Origin: Solen grandis
Lineage: Eukaryota; Mollusca; Bivalvia; Adapedonta; Solenidae
DNA length: 64,000 bases
Reading direction: 5' to 3'
Assembly: GCA_021229015.1 (NCBI GenBank)
Contig: CM037780.1
Span: 61,152,961 to 61,216,960 of the forward strand
Shown: piece after piece, positions 25,301 through 39,100 of the stretch
How positions within the stretch are numbered: position 1 is the stretch's first letter
Layout: each line of letters starts with the position of its first letter
Position numbers and translations under genes: made by a program
Notes under the pieces: model-generated
Seen by the model: only the letters and a program-made list of their open reading frames with translations
Databases searched by the model: none
Told to the model about the DNA's origin: nothing

Positions 25301-28300
25301 ACTGACCAAAGAATTAACATTTATACTGACAGAATTTGTATCATAGCTCACAAATAATGTTAATAACTGAACAGCCAAGGTCACCATTTTGCACCTCCTG
25401 GTATGTGTTTCACAGAAAAGGATGCCTCTATTGATAAAGGAAGCTTAGAGCTGTGCATATACAAGGAACAAAATGCATAATAACATGAAGACTTGTACTG
25501 GCTGATAATAAAAAGATTGTGAAAATAAAATGAAACTTTACAGAAATTAGAAAAACAGTAAATTTTACGAGATAAAGTATTATTTAATGTTATTGAAATA
25601 TTCATGCAAACAAGATGCAAAACAAGGAAAACATTCGATGAAAATTTTAACTGTATAAGTCTTTGACAATCTGTAGCATACTCAGGAATGAAGTATGGCA
25701 AATGACAACATACTGCAACACTTTTGATGCAAGTCTCATCACCCGGTATTCATCTTCTGATTTATACACTGGGCTTCGCCCGTGTGGGGAGGTACAAGGG
25801 CTGTACATGAATACATCATCCTCACCGTCTGTGTCCAGTTTACCTAAGCCAGACACTATGCGCCGAGTATACCGGGTGTCATGCATGGGAGAGAGGGAGA
25901 TGTGTCCCTTCCCAGAGGTGCCTGATGGGGAGTGCTGAGGGCTAAAAGAGGAAGAACTTGGGGTTACGATTGACATTATTTATAAGGAGCTGTGAAGATA
26001 TATGTGGGGCCTACATCAAGTCTTGTCTTTTGATTGACATTATAAGGAGCTGTGAAGATACATGTGGGGCCTACATGTAGTCTGTCAGGGACTGCTGCAT
26101 AATCAGGATAAGAGTTGTTGGGATAAATCTGCACTAGCAGGAGTAGCTTCTCCATACAGGTACTGCACTAGCAGGAGTAGCTTCTCTATCAGGTACTGCA
26201 CTAATAGGAGTAGCTTCTCTATCAGGTACTGCACTAATAGGAGTAGCTTCTCTTTCAGGTAATGCACTAATAGGAGTAGCTTTTTTTCAGGTGCTGCACT
26301 AGGTTGAGTAGCTTCTCTATCAGGTATTTCACTAGGAGGAGTAGCTTCTCTATCAGGTCATGCACTAAGAGGAGTAGCTTCACTATCAGGTACTGCACTA
26401 GGTGGAGTAGCTTCTCTATCAGGTACTGCACTAGCAGGAGTAGCTTCTCTATCAGGTACTGCACTAGCAGGAGTAGCTTCTCTATCAGGTACTGCACTAA
26501 CAGGAGTAGCTTCTCTATCAGGTACTGCACTAAAAGGAGTAGCTTCTCTATCAGGTACTGCACTAAAAGGAGTAATTTCACTAACAGGTACTGCACTAGG
26601 TGGAGCTTCTCTATCAGGTACTGCACTAGCAGGAGTAGTTTCTCTATCAGGTACTGCACTAGCAGGAGTAGCTTCACTACCTGGTGCTGCACTAGGTGGA
26701 GCTTCTCTATCAGGTACTGCACTAGCAGGAGTAGTTTCTCTATCAGGTACTGCACTAGCAGGAGTAGTTTCACTACCTGGTACTGCACTAGGTGGAGCTT
26801 CTCTATCAGGTACAAGGCATAATTAGAACACTAGGTAACAAGATGTTGGGAGAATTCTGCACAATTAGGATGTGGGGGATACATATGCATTATCAAGGAG
26901 AATTTGAAGAAGAATATGGTGACACCAGAATCTAATTTACAATCAGAATGTATTCAATGAAATCAGGGAGTTGTTTGAAAAGATGATGTATGTGGGTTGG
27001 GTGCCTACATTTGCACTATCATGAATGATAATCACTGGGACTTCACAAATGCATGATTACAGAAAAATAGGACTGAATTAGGGTATACATTAGCACCATC
27101 ACAGAATGTGGGGGTTACAACTGCCTTATTAGGAGATTAAGTGGGGGCAACACTTTGAGAGTCAAGGAGTTACATCAGGAGAGAGGTGTGGGGGTGGCAA
27201 TACATGCTTTAATGTAGAATACGTAAGTGTCATTCAGGGACTTGCATGTATGAAATCAGTGGGAAGTACAATAAAATTGGACAGAATCATATACAGCATA
27301 ATGGGAAAGGAAGTAGAGATAGAACATGGCCGTCTCATTTTAGATGTATGATATGCATTAGTGTTTCTCAAGAGACAATGAAAGCTCCTGGATTTGATAG
27401 ATAAAATATAGATCCTTGATGCTGATATTTCTCAACTGCTATAGGTTATGATATTTAGTTAATTGCCATATGAGATTTAAGGGACAACATTTCTTGAGTC
27501 ATCTGCACAAAAAAATGCTAAAAATACAAGAATACAATATAGAAAATGCAAATAAAGTTTAATCCCTTACCAGATGATTTAATCTTGGAAATAACCATTC
27601 TGATTTTATAAACAAGGTCAGCCTGTATGTAATAGCTGCCAAATAATTTGGTGGCTGGTCACATCATATCACTATTCACTATTAATTAGTTGAGGAGAGA
27701 CCATGATTTGTGCCTTGTTTTCTGTCTGATCTGGTTTTCAATGGTCTGACATGGAATCACATGACTTAACTGGGTGGTAGGGGGTTAATATTGGATAAAA
27801 GCAGCCATTACAACAATCTGAATGTGACAATGGAAGAATCAAAAAGTCATGTAAACAACATATTACATGTATATTCATAATCATAATAGCTGCTTTTATT
27901 TCCATGAAATTATAAGATAAAAAAAGAAGACGTTTTTATATCATTTAACCCTTTACCATATAAGAGCTATTAAAAAATGACACATAACCAGTATAAAACC
28001 TACCCAGCCAGCCAGGTGCCAGCAGACTGATCAGGTTTTATACTGTTCCAATACCCTTCAGTACACATACTATCTCACTCTGAGGATGATCTTTAGACTG
28101 ACATTGCTCTAAAGCTGTAAACCAGTGTAAACTGGCATAGCTTTGTGGTAAAGGGTTCAACTATCATGCATTAAGCTAAAGATTTCAATCATACGAATCA
28201 GCACTGCACAACATCAAAGAAGAACAACTAATACATATATCACAGTCTGTCATTAGTAAATCCTGTCATGATTGAGTTCTCATATCTTTAGGTTATACAT

Positions 28301-30082
28301 ATAATGTAATGTGTAACTTCATGATTTAAATGTATGTGGTAGTTACAGGTTGGTGAAAATCAGTCCAGTGTTCTAGATGGACAGAGAATCTAAATATCAT
28401 ATTACTAATCAAGTTTTAAGATATGATTAGTGTTTGCCAAAACAATTGCTGATAAACAAGAACATTGCAAGGCAGAGCTCATGTAACATGCATTTACTAT
28501 GAAAAACACAACATGATGCAAAATCTTGATGATTTTGTAATATTATTTTTCAAATATATTGTAGGTAACATTTAAAGATCATGGAATATATTATATATAA
28601 ATTATTCTTATTGGGGCAAACAGAAGTTCAGATTGACTTTGACCCATGGTTGCCACAATTACTCAAAGACCAAAGGTTGGATTCACAAATTCTTTAGAAG
28701 GCAACTTGTCAATACACAAATGGCTGACCTTGCACCTACAACGTCCATATGTGAAGGTCCTCTGTGAAGGGCAGTATATGTATGCACAATGTCACACCGA
28801 GACGTTGGTTGTAACAACCATGCTTCTAGTGGCAATCAGGTATTAGTCATAAACTTCCTGGTGAGATTGTCACATTGATTTACTTTCCTATTTGCAATCA
28901 GTTAATACTATCATTGTTAAACATAGAAGAAATATATTATCTTTTTTTAATCCTCCATTTTCAATCATTGATAATTACACAGAAGATAAAGCAATTAAAT
29001 TAAAAATTAAAAATTAATTAAAAATTTAAATTCAATTAATGTTTCACCAGGAAGCTTTCTTTTTTTCAAACTTCAAAACATCCAAACTCCAGTTGTCTAG
29101 GCAACCAACTTACTGGATTTTCTTGATAAGCTTGATAGTTTGTGCACATTTGTAGAAACTTAAATGAAAGGAGATCTTGGTTTCAGTCATGAAAAATATC
29201 TTAACCCTTTCCCTCATAGAGGAAACCATGAAAAGACCTATGCGAACAACATTAAACCAGATCAGGTTTAATGCTGTTCGCTGCTCCTCAGTGGTCTGGA
29301 AATGAGGACTTTATAATTAAATTTGGTAAGGTTTAACTGTGGTTTTCTGCAGATCAGGCTTTATGTGGTACCTATTGAGTGCGTCAAAATCAGTCTATAT
29401 GAGGGAAAGGGTTAAACAAGAAGTGTTCTTTGGAACACATGTGTCAACTGCTGAAAGAAGTGTGCTGGAAAAGTGTGACAGACAGAACTGACAGAAAAAG
29501 GGGAGTAACTATATAGTAAATATTGATGCCAGAATAATGGACCTTGTGCATGACAATTCCTTTACTCAAGCTCTGTCCATCAATGAAATTTAGTTTGACA
29601 GCATGAGTGGAGCAGAAGTTATAGCAGTATAAAGAAGCATGATGGAAAAAGTGTGACAGACTGACAGACAGATGAGGAAGAGTCACCTCTGCTAAGAACA
29701 GGTGAAACAAAAATTATACACCATTAAGATTAGTTGAATATCCAAAATGACATTTACATGTATAACAAATTGTCAATCTAACATAAAATTTCAGTCATAT
29801 TCCAAGTACCTTTCAGCATTGTAACTGATCTTTCATTTCTTTCATTTATATTGTATATGTAACATTTAATTCAAGCAAAAGCAAATACAAGATGTTTCAT
29901 GTATGAACAAATGTATTCTACCTTTTATGCATACACAATTATTTGTCTTTGCAATTACCATATTCTCTGTGACAACTAAATAATTAACATGCATTATCAA
30001 ACCAGATTTTTTATTTTACTAAAATGTTTGTAGTCAAAGTTTATGTATCAATTTTTAAAATAAGACCAAGATGCAAATAAAT

Positions 30083-30120
<38 letters not shown>

Positions 30121-33100
30121 TCACTTACAACTGATTTCCAGAGGAAATAGATAAAATATAAAATAAACATCTGAATAATTCAGCAGAAGAGGAACACTTA
30201 AAGAGAAACCAACAAATCTTGGAGTAAATGAGTAAATGAAGTAAATTTACATCTATAGATACCTATATTCATCCCCCCCCCTCTCACACACACAGGTCAT
30301 GTCCTACATATTGACCTGTATAGGTTTTCTCACCTGAGGAAGTGGCTGCTATTCAGGCCAGGAATAGGCAGGTAATCAGCGGATGGCTTCCTCTTGTGGG
30401 TCACAGCTACTTCTGGTCCTAAAATAAGATTTATTTTCGTTTGTTTAACATTTTACCTATGAACATTCATGCACAAAGGACGAGTCTCTATAAGGCCTGT
30501 TTTTTTTGCCACTACAGATTTTTATCAAACTTTGCCAACTTATGCCACTATATATTGACTATCATGCAATGAAATATTTTTCTAATCAGGTAAGTGTTGT
30601 AGGCTATGCTCATGAGCAAAGTGGGTGGGGTAATTGAATATTGTTGAGGGTCCCTTCATATAAATGGTGCTATATTTATTGCAACACAAAATTAGAAATT
30701 AATAATTATAATGCACTTTAAACATATATAGAAATAAGAGATGACATCAATATTTTGTTGTAACTTTTTTTACTCTATGACTTTGCGGAAAACCACATAT
30801 CTTTATGTTAAAGCTGATTCAGCTGATTCAAAAAATATCTGGCAGTTATATGGTAGACACAATTGTTATTGCAGAATTATGAGGAATTTTTTCTAGAAAA
30901 AAATATCTTCAGTTATCTACCTCCCCTCTGTTTGTACTGTTTCCCAGCCTTGATGAAAGCAAACACACTCTTGATGAGGGTTTTCAGGATGGTCCAGCGC
31001 AGCACTGCCACCGGGTCGACGCCCATCAGCTCCCTGACAAATGCCAGACTGCTACTCTTCAGATTCCCCAGGATGTCTGTCCGTATCTGGTCACTGTTCT
31101 TCTCTCGGAAGTCCTGTTACAAAGAGGAAAAAAATTCTTAAGTTTATTTTATTCTTTCTTCTTCATGGTTTGTTACAAGCTTGTACAGCATTAACTTATA
31201 CCATTCCTTTATTTCTTGTGAGACCTGTGTCCATTTATTCAAATAATTTTTACTTTCAGAAACACTACCACCAAATCATTTATTTTTGTTGGACACCAAT
31301 TTCTGTTGATTTCGTGAAGGGTTTTATCCACAAATAATACTTCCAAAGAAAACCATTCTTGTACAAAGACCTTGAGAGTTCTAAAACTTGAATCCATAAC
31401 AAAACCACCACATGCGGATGCCAACGCTCGTCTGTTAAAAGAGTTTGAGTAATGGGTTACATTCAAGATTTTGCATGACGACGACAAACCAAAAACCATA
31501 ATAGCTCAACCTTTTCTTTGAAACAGACACGCAAAAAGGTACTCACAAAATTTACTTATATATATAATCAATGAAATTTAATGTCAAGAAAAATGATTGA
31601 TTTCATAATCATTATTTAACAGAATAAAACAGAAATGACTTATGACCACTCCATTCCAGCTGCACCATCATCCCACATTCCCCACCCACCTTAATCTGGT
31701 ACTTGACTCGGCCGGCGTAGTGCACAACAGTGAAGGCCAGCTCTCTCTGCTGAGGAGCCTCATAGTACACGTTGCCGCGGGAATGGTGGTGATGGAACTT
31801 AGACAGCAATGTCTCATTTGTCGCTCCAGGGAAACTGAAACACACGCCACCAATATGTACTTCTTGAGTTACTCGCAGGCTGATCTGGTTTTATGTTGTT
31901 CGCATAGGTCTTTTCATGGTTTCCTCTATGAGGGAAAGTGTTAAACACTATCTAAAGCACAACTGAGTATGAAATTAAAATAGCTAGGAATGTGCTCAAA
32001 AGAAGTTGTGAACACAATTTATCGATCCAACTTAGTTACACATGATAAGCATACAGTACCATAAATCTGAAATTGAACTTGAGTACTAGTATGATTTTCA
32101 ATATTTTTGACAAGTTAGGACCTGGTGCAAGTGGCAGTAATTGGGCTTCAAAATTTACTGATGAGATGTAAACAATCCAAAACTGAATTCTTACAAGTTG
32201 CATGTTAATGCACTGCATCAAAGTAAATATTCGTTGAAAATATGTTTTTATTCATTCCTGAGGACCTTACCATGTTTACAGAAATGTTGAAATCAAATTC
32301 AATCAGATGAGCCTGATAAGTACCCTGGAATATCATATGATCAGTGGCCTGGTTTTCACATGTCACAAAGCTCAGTCATATTTTTCCGACACAGGGCCAG
32401 CTGGGGCTGAATCTACCGTTTTAAATACTGTTACAGTTCAGTTTTTTTGTTTGTTTGTTTTTGTTTTTTGGGGGGTTTTTTGGGGGGTGGGGGGGGGGGG
32501 GAAAAGAGAGAGAGAGAGAGACTATTTTTTGTTGATTTTTTTAATGGTTTAACAAGGCAGTCCAAAGGACAGCTATATCCCCCGCCGCTGGCCAAATATT
32601 AGAATTTGTTTGGTCATAGGATTATGTTCACCTTAACCTGGCATGGTTGTAGCAGACATAGAAGATCAGTTTAAGACAATTTAACTTTCTTGAGTTATGT
32701 ATGAATCTCAGAATTCGGAGGCACATATATTAAAAGATTACTGACAAGTTTTACATGGGAAACAGTACAAAAAGTGAACATCAATGAAGTATAGGATGTG
32801 TTAGGTAACCACAAAATACATGTGTAACTCACATAAAAACTTTATATATCATGACGAAAATGTGTCCAAGCATTCATGAGATATGGAGCGGACACGAAAA
32901 TAACATTTGACCTTCAAGTATGACCTTGACCTTGAGCCAGCGTGACCGCCTCATGCCTTCTGATCATCAGCTCAATGAGGTTAACATTTTAGCCGAGTTT
33001 GAAGAAAATGTGTCCAAGCGTTCATGAGATATGGAGCGGACAAGAAAATAACATTTGACCTTCAAGTATGACCTTGACCTTGAGCCAGCGTGACCGCCTC

Positions 33101-36100
33101 ATGCCTTCTGCACATCAGCTCAATGAGGTTAACACTTTAGCCGAGTTTGAAGAAAATGTGTCCAAGCGTTCATGAGATATAGAGCGGACACGAAAATGTT
33201 TCGGACACACTGACGGACTGACGACGGACGGACGGACGGACGGACGGACTGACGGACGGACGAAGGGCATTCCTATAACCCCCCTCCCGCTTCGCGGCGG
33301 GGGATTAATTAGTGAATATTAATCCTTTTGATAACAGTTTATTTATTGGACCACACATTTCTAGAATAAAATATCTATGTACCAATGAAATTGTCTTCAT
33401 TACAGATTCCATGAAAGACAATGTCAATGAAAATTATTGGTTTTATATTACGTTACTCATAAGGATGCTATCCTTGAACAACACAGAATCTACATTCATC
33501 ACAATTGTAATACCAGTAAATGTTACTCATCATCATGCTGACCTCAGATTTTAAGGGACTCTTGTTTGTTTGAGACTCATTTATAATGCTGCATTGAGGT
33601 TTCCTTGGTTTGAGATGGGATACTGATTTGTCAGCAACTTTTCAGTGGGAAAAAATTAGAGTACCGGTCTTCCTGCTGGAGTAAACAGAAACCTGTATGT
33701 AGAGCAGACTTTAGTTCCCAATAACAAAAATTTATAAACAAATTAGATTTCTTGCTACTGTACTTTTTCCCCTAAGATCTTGTCAGTTGGGATAGAATAA
33801 GTTTTTACTCTATTTAGACAACAAATATTTTTGTTAAGTAATTCAATAGAATATTTGTGCAGTGGTATCCTTTATTTTCTGGGTAGGACTACCATATCCT
33901 ATAGGAAAGGTCATGAAAAAATCTAGATACAAACTTCTCTGAAGTTCTATGTTCTACCACTATTACACAGAACCTGTGTTTGAAGTTACCAGAAAAAGGG
34001 AGAAAATCCTGAGATGTATATTCACATAGAAGCAGGAGTTTTTTTTAAATAATTTAATGATACAGGGCAGATCCATTATAACACATTCCATTATAACATG
34101 GAAGCAGATATAACAAAACCAACATTCAAACTGTTGATATTCATTTAATGATCATCTGATTACTTACTTCATTTCTGGTTCATTTTTACATAGTAATAAT
34201 GCAGCCCAATGTAAATCTTTTTTTTTACTGGTTAAACATGTACATTTTGTGCCAAATGTCTATTGGTAATTAAAGCATTTACTGATATGGTATAAACCAA
34301 AACATACTTCTATACAGTATTATGCCATGTAAAACACATTTTCTTAAATTACTGCATTATACCTTTTTTCATTACATCGCAGTAATAATATGGACTTCTA
34401 TTAAAAGAACTTCAGTGCCCTTTTAAAACACCAACACTCTCCTGAGGACTGGGGGGAGAGAGTGCTTTTTCATTTAAAACAGATTCACTTGATTAATCTT
34501 AATTGCCATTTTTGCATTATCCTGGAAGCAGTCCTTACCTTCTCTCACACATATATATAGAAAACATTAGTATTAATCAAAGATAACATAACTTCTAAAT
34601 GCATTTCCTTTTAGAAAATGTTGTTTTTTTTTATTCCTTTTAACACACAAACATAATAATATGATTACTTATACATCAAATAAAAAAAAAAACTCCCTAT
34701 CTTAATGTAGCCCAACATACAGGTTACCTACATCATCAATAAGAACAAACTATCTCCTAGGTACAAACAAGAAGCCCCATCTCAACTGTCAGAATTTAAT
34801 CAAGAACTCCACTAAATATACAATAACTCCTAGATTATTATGCCCCATCAATTTCAATTTGGAATCATAATTAAGAGGATAATGACTTGGCAGACCTCTT
34901 CCACTGGTTTATACTTGATTAGTTCTGGCACTGTCCCACTGGCTTGTATGCCAGAGTTTGTGATAAGCAACTGTCAAGTGACAACACAAGTGGGAGGGGT
35001 GGGGAGAGATTACATCCGCAGGTACCCTATTATCATAGTGTGATACTGTTGAAAAATCTCAAGCATAAAACTGTTAGAAGCCTCTTGAATGCAGCCTTAT
35101 CTTGTTTGTTATTATTCCAAAGGAAAAGAGCACTCCAAAAATTAATATGCTTTAAGAGGGAATAATAATTAACCCCTTTTTTCATTTTGTTGTCCTAAAA
35201 GCATAACTGTTCTGAGGATGGAGAAAAGACAGAAAATATTGTTGTGTGTTTGTTTTGTTGGATTTCACATCCCACCAACAGTATTTCAGTCACTAGGAGA
35301 TATTGTCTGTTTGAGACAGATAAAGTGCTGTAGCCCTGCAGTATCACACCATGGCATGATACCACACCCAGTCACATTATCCTGAAACCACGCAAACCAG
35401 TCCTGAAACTACCCTTATATGCTGAGCGGCAATAAAGGGAGCTATACAAGTACCCTTTTTAGCAAATCTGGTATGATGCTGCCGAGGATAAAACCAACAA
35501 ACTCCTGATTTCTGGAAGGATGCTCTTACCACTCAGCCACTGGGACCAGAAAATAAACAAGAGGGCCATGATGGCCCTGAATCGCTCACCTGAGTACCAT
35601 TGCTTCAACTGATGTCAAGGTTTTTAAACAGACAAGGATTCTGATATAACTTAATCTAAAACATTTTACCCCTGACAATACTACACACCAAATATTTAAG
35701 CAATGGGCCATATGGTTTCAGAGAAGACTTGGGCGCAGGGTCATTTATCACCGTAGGGCCAAGACTTTGAAAATCTTTGTAATGAACCATTAGATGCTAC
35801 TACATACCAAAAATCTTAGCTCTAGGCCTTATTGATTCATAGAAGAAGATTTTTTAAGATTTTCCTATTTAACTCTATGTAAAACAAGTGACCCCTGGTG
35901 TGGGGTCATTTATCACCATTGGGCTATGATTTGTACAATCTTGGTAGTGGCACATAAGATGATGCTACATGCCAAATATCTAAGCTCTAGGCCTTATGGA
36001 TTCATAGAAGAAGATTTTTTAAGATTTTCCTATATAACTCTGTGTAAAACAAGTGACCCCTGGTGCGGGGTCATTTATCACCATAGGGCTATGATTTGTA

Positions 36101-39100
36101 CAATCTTGGTAGTGGCCCATAAGATGATGCTTCATACCAAATATCTAAGCTCTAGGCCTTATGCATTCATGGAAGAAGATTTTTTAAGATTTTCAAATAT
36201 AACTCTATGTAAAACAAGTGACCCCTGGTGCGGGGTCATTTATCACCATAGGGCTATGATTTGTACAATCTTGGTAGTGGCCCATAAGATGATGCTACAT
36301 GCCAAAAATCAAAAGGCTAGGCCTTGTGGTTTTGGAGAAGAAGATTTTTTCAAGTTTTTCCTATATTAGCCTATGTGAAATCAAGTGACCCCTGGGGCGG
36401 GGCCAATTTTGACCCCAGGGTCATAATTTGTACAATCCTGGTAGAGAGTCATAAGATCATGCTACATACCAAAAATCAAAAGGCTAGGCCTTGTGGTTTC
36501 AGAGAAGAAGATTTTTTAAATTTTCATTTTTAAAATCTATTTTTAGCTCCTGTGACCTAATTATGTGATGGACCAGAACCATTTATACAACTTTAGTAGA
36601 GCTTCATCCAAGGAACATTCCTGCAAAATATTTTTCAAATTGGCCAAGCCGTTTAGGAGGAGATATTGTTTGAAGCAATTGTTGACGCCGGACGCACGGA
36701 CGCACGCACGCACGGACGACGGACGCCGGACAAAAGGCGATCAGAAAAGCTCACCTTGAGCACGTTGTGCTCATGTGAGCTAAAAAAGAATTCAGAAAGG
36801 AAGAGACAGACAGAGAGTAGTGCTAAAAAGACTAAATATTATGTAAAGGTAAACATTTCTCAGGAAACTGAAGGTATTTGTTCCTTCCCAAAAACACTGC
36901 AGTTATTTTTTTTTTTTTTTTGCAATTAGGAACTGATTAAATTAGAGCAAGTTCTACAATTATCAGCAGGTTACAGTTATCAGCATGCTTTTATATTTTC
37001 ATTGGTCACTTACAATGAAATGCATAATATCCTGTGTTTGCATCACACAATGACAGAAAAAGTCCAAGACATGCACTATTCCATTAGATGGCATCCTGTT
37101 CATTTTATTTGTTGCTTTTTTAATTGCTTATGTCATCCTTTAATATATGGTGTCCGTGAAAATTGTCTTTTTGTAATATTGACTTATGTAAAATTCATCT
37201 GCTTCTGGTTAATACCGCTAAGCTTTAAATGTACGTGCTACATGTACAAGACTACCAAATATTGCACTTGTTCCCATTTTCATATTATTGGGTGTCAGAT
37301 AATTATAGCATGAATCTTAAGCATGTGACAATTATCAGCACATATGACTCGACTTAATTAATTCTGTTATATGTCTTAGGATAATGGCTTTACTAACCAG
37401 TTTGATTGTTAGGGAGACATTTGGAGTTTTTAAGAATCCCATACTTAAGAAAATGATAAAAGAAAAAATATCAAAGATGTACATGAATTAGTACATATAT
37501 GACCATCCAAGAATACAAAATTCTAGAAAGAAAAAAAGTTATTCAACACAGCAGAAGAAGACAAGATAACTAAACAAACCAATGCATATTAAAATCACTC
37601 ACCAAAAACATACACCTACCTTAATTAGGACGCTAATTATTGTTAACAATTAAAGGTGCTGATAACTGTCTCACACTGCCGATAACTATCACATGCTGGT
37701 GACATTGCTTGCATTAAAATTTCACTGCATGCAAAAATTACAATGCACCAGTTGAGTGATCAAACAGCCAATCAAAGATGTTAAAATGAAATACAACATT
37801 GTTTACATGTATAATCAACATAGTATTAGGTCAGTGTGTCATCTGTTAAGGTGCCGATAACTGTAGCACTTGCTCTAATAAAATTTTAATGCAGACATTT
37901 CTGACATCAAGATCTAGTGCCTGTCTTGGAATCTTGTTGTTTAATCATTCCTGACTAAAAACAATCCACAAAAAATGCTGATCTTAACTGAACTCTAATA
38001 TTGAAATTTAGGGCTTAAATGCCATGGTCCATACCTTGGTACTTGAATTTATATTTATCAACTATTTAAAACAGTAGTCATCTAACTCAATTATCTCAAA
38101 CAGAAATCATTAAATGCTTTTAAACCAAGAGAAAATTGCTAGAAATATCAACTACACATCATTAAAACCTTGTTAATGGGGAAAAACTCACTTGCACTCT
38201 TCGTCAAGGAGGGAGAAAAGGCCATTCTGCCTCCTGGAAAAGAGCTCCAGACATCCTGTGTTGTCTATAAACTCAATGTTCTTCCACTGAATGCCTTCCT
38301 TCTTGTATTCCTCCTGTAATATTTTCACAGAAATTATCATCAACCTTCTGCTGCAGATGAGGCATGGGTCTTAAGATACACCTAATTTACATAAATAATT
38401 TTTAAATAATTACTTTGAATCATCTTCACATCCTTTTTTTATTTTGGCAAAATGATTTGTAGGAGTAGACAAACATTTTATGAAAATAATATATTTGAAT
38501 AGACTGTCATTATTGAATAATTATGTCATCTAGCCAACCGTATCTCAGTCATTTGGAAACTGTCTTCTTTTTGCCGGTTCCAATCTTGGAAACCTTCACT
38601 GGAAATTTATACTTAGCACTGAGTGACCAGTACCATTTTTTCTAACTTTGGTCAGTCTAACAACAGGGTTCAAAATGAAGAAAAGCCTGGCACCAGACCT
38701 GTTCAAACTTGAAGATATGCTGATTGAAGTAGTACTGGAGATGCTCATTGGCATAGTTGATACAGAACTGCTCAAAACTGTTCTTACTGAAGTCTTCAAA
38801 CCCAAATATGTCCAGCACGCCGATTGAGTTACCCTGGAAATGAGATCAACACACAAATGAGATTAACACACCCACAATAAATGCACTTCATCTGAGGAGA
38901 CTTATCAGTAAATTGTCTTCATCTTATTACTTTGATATATCTAACATCAATCTAATTACTACAGCAATTTCAAACCAATCTTTATATGACAGAGACAAAT
39001 ATGAAGAATTCTAATTATTTAGCAGGTTTTCTTTACTGCTCAATGGAAAATGAAAATAGATGTCAATAAGGGGAAAAATCTTTATTCTTTTTAGAATTTA

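Noticed and set aside
25714..25743. Earlier donor for exon 13 at 25742 (after EYR)
   Set aside because: It would leave phase 0 and put a TAG in exon 14; the donor at 25713 keeps the frame and joins VLQ to KNKSFR.
26267..26822. 172- and 182-codon readings on both strands
   Set aside because: They are products of a 33-bp minisatellite without stops; composition is purely the repeat and there are no splice or start signals.
37002..37313. 103-codon Cys-rich reading inside the 937-bp inverted-end element
   Set aside because: No transposase catalytic pattern could be seen; it is probably chance.
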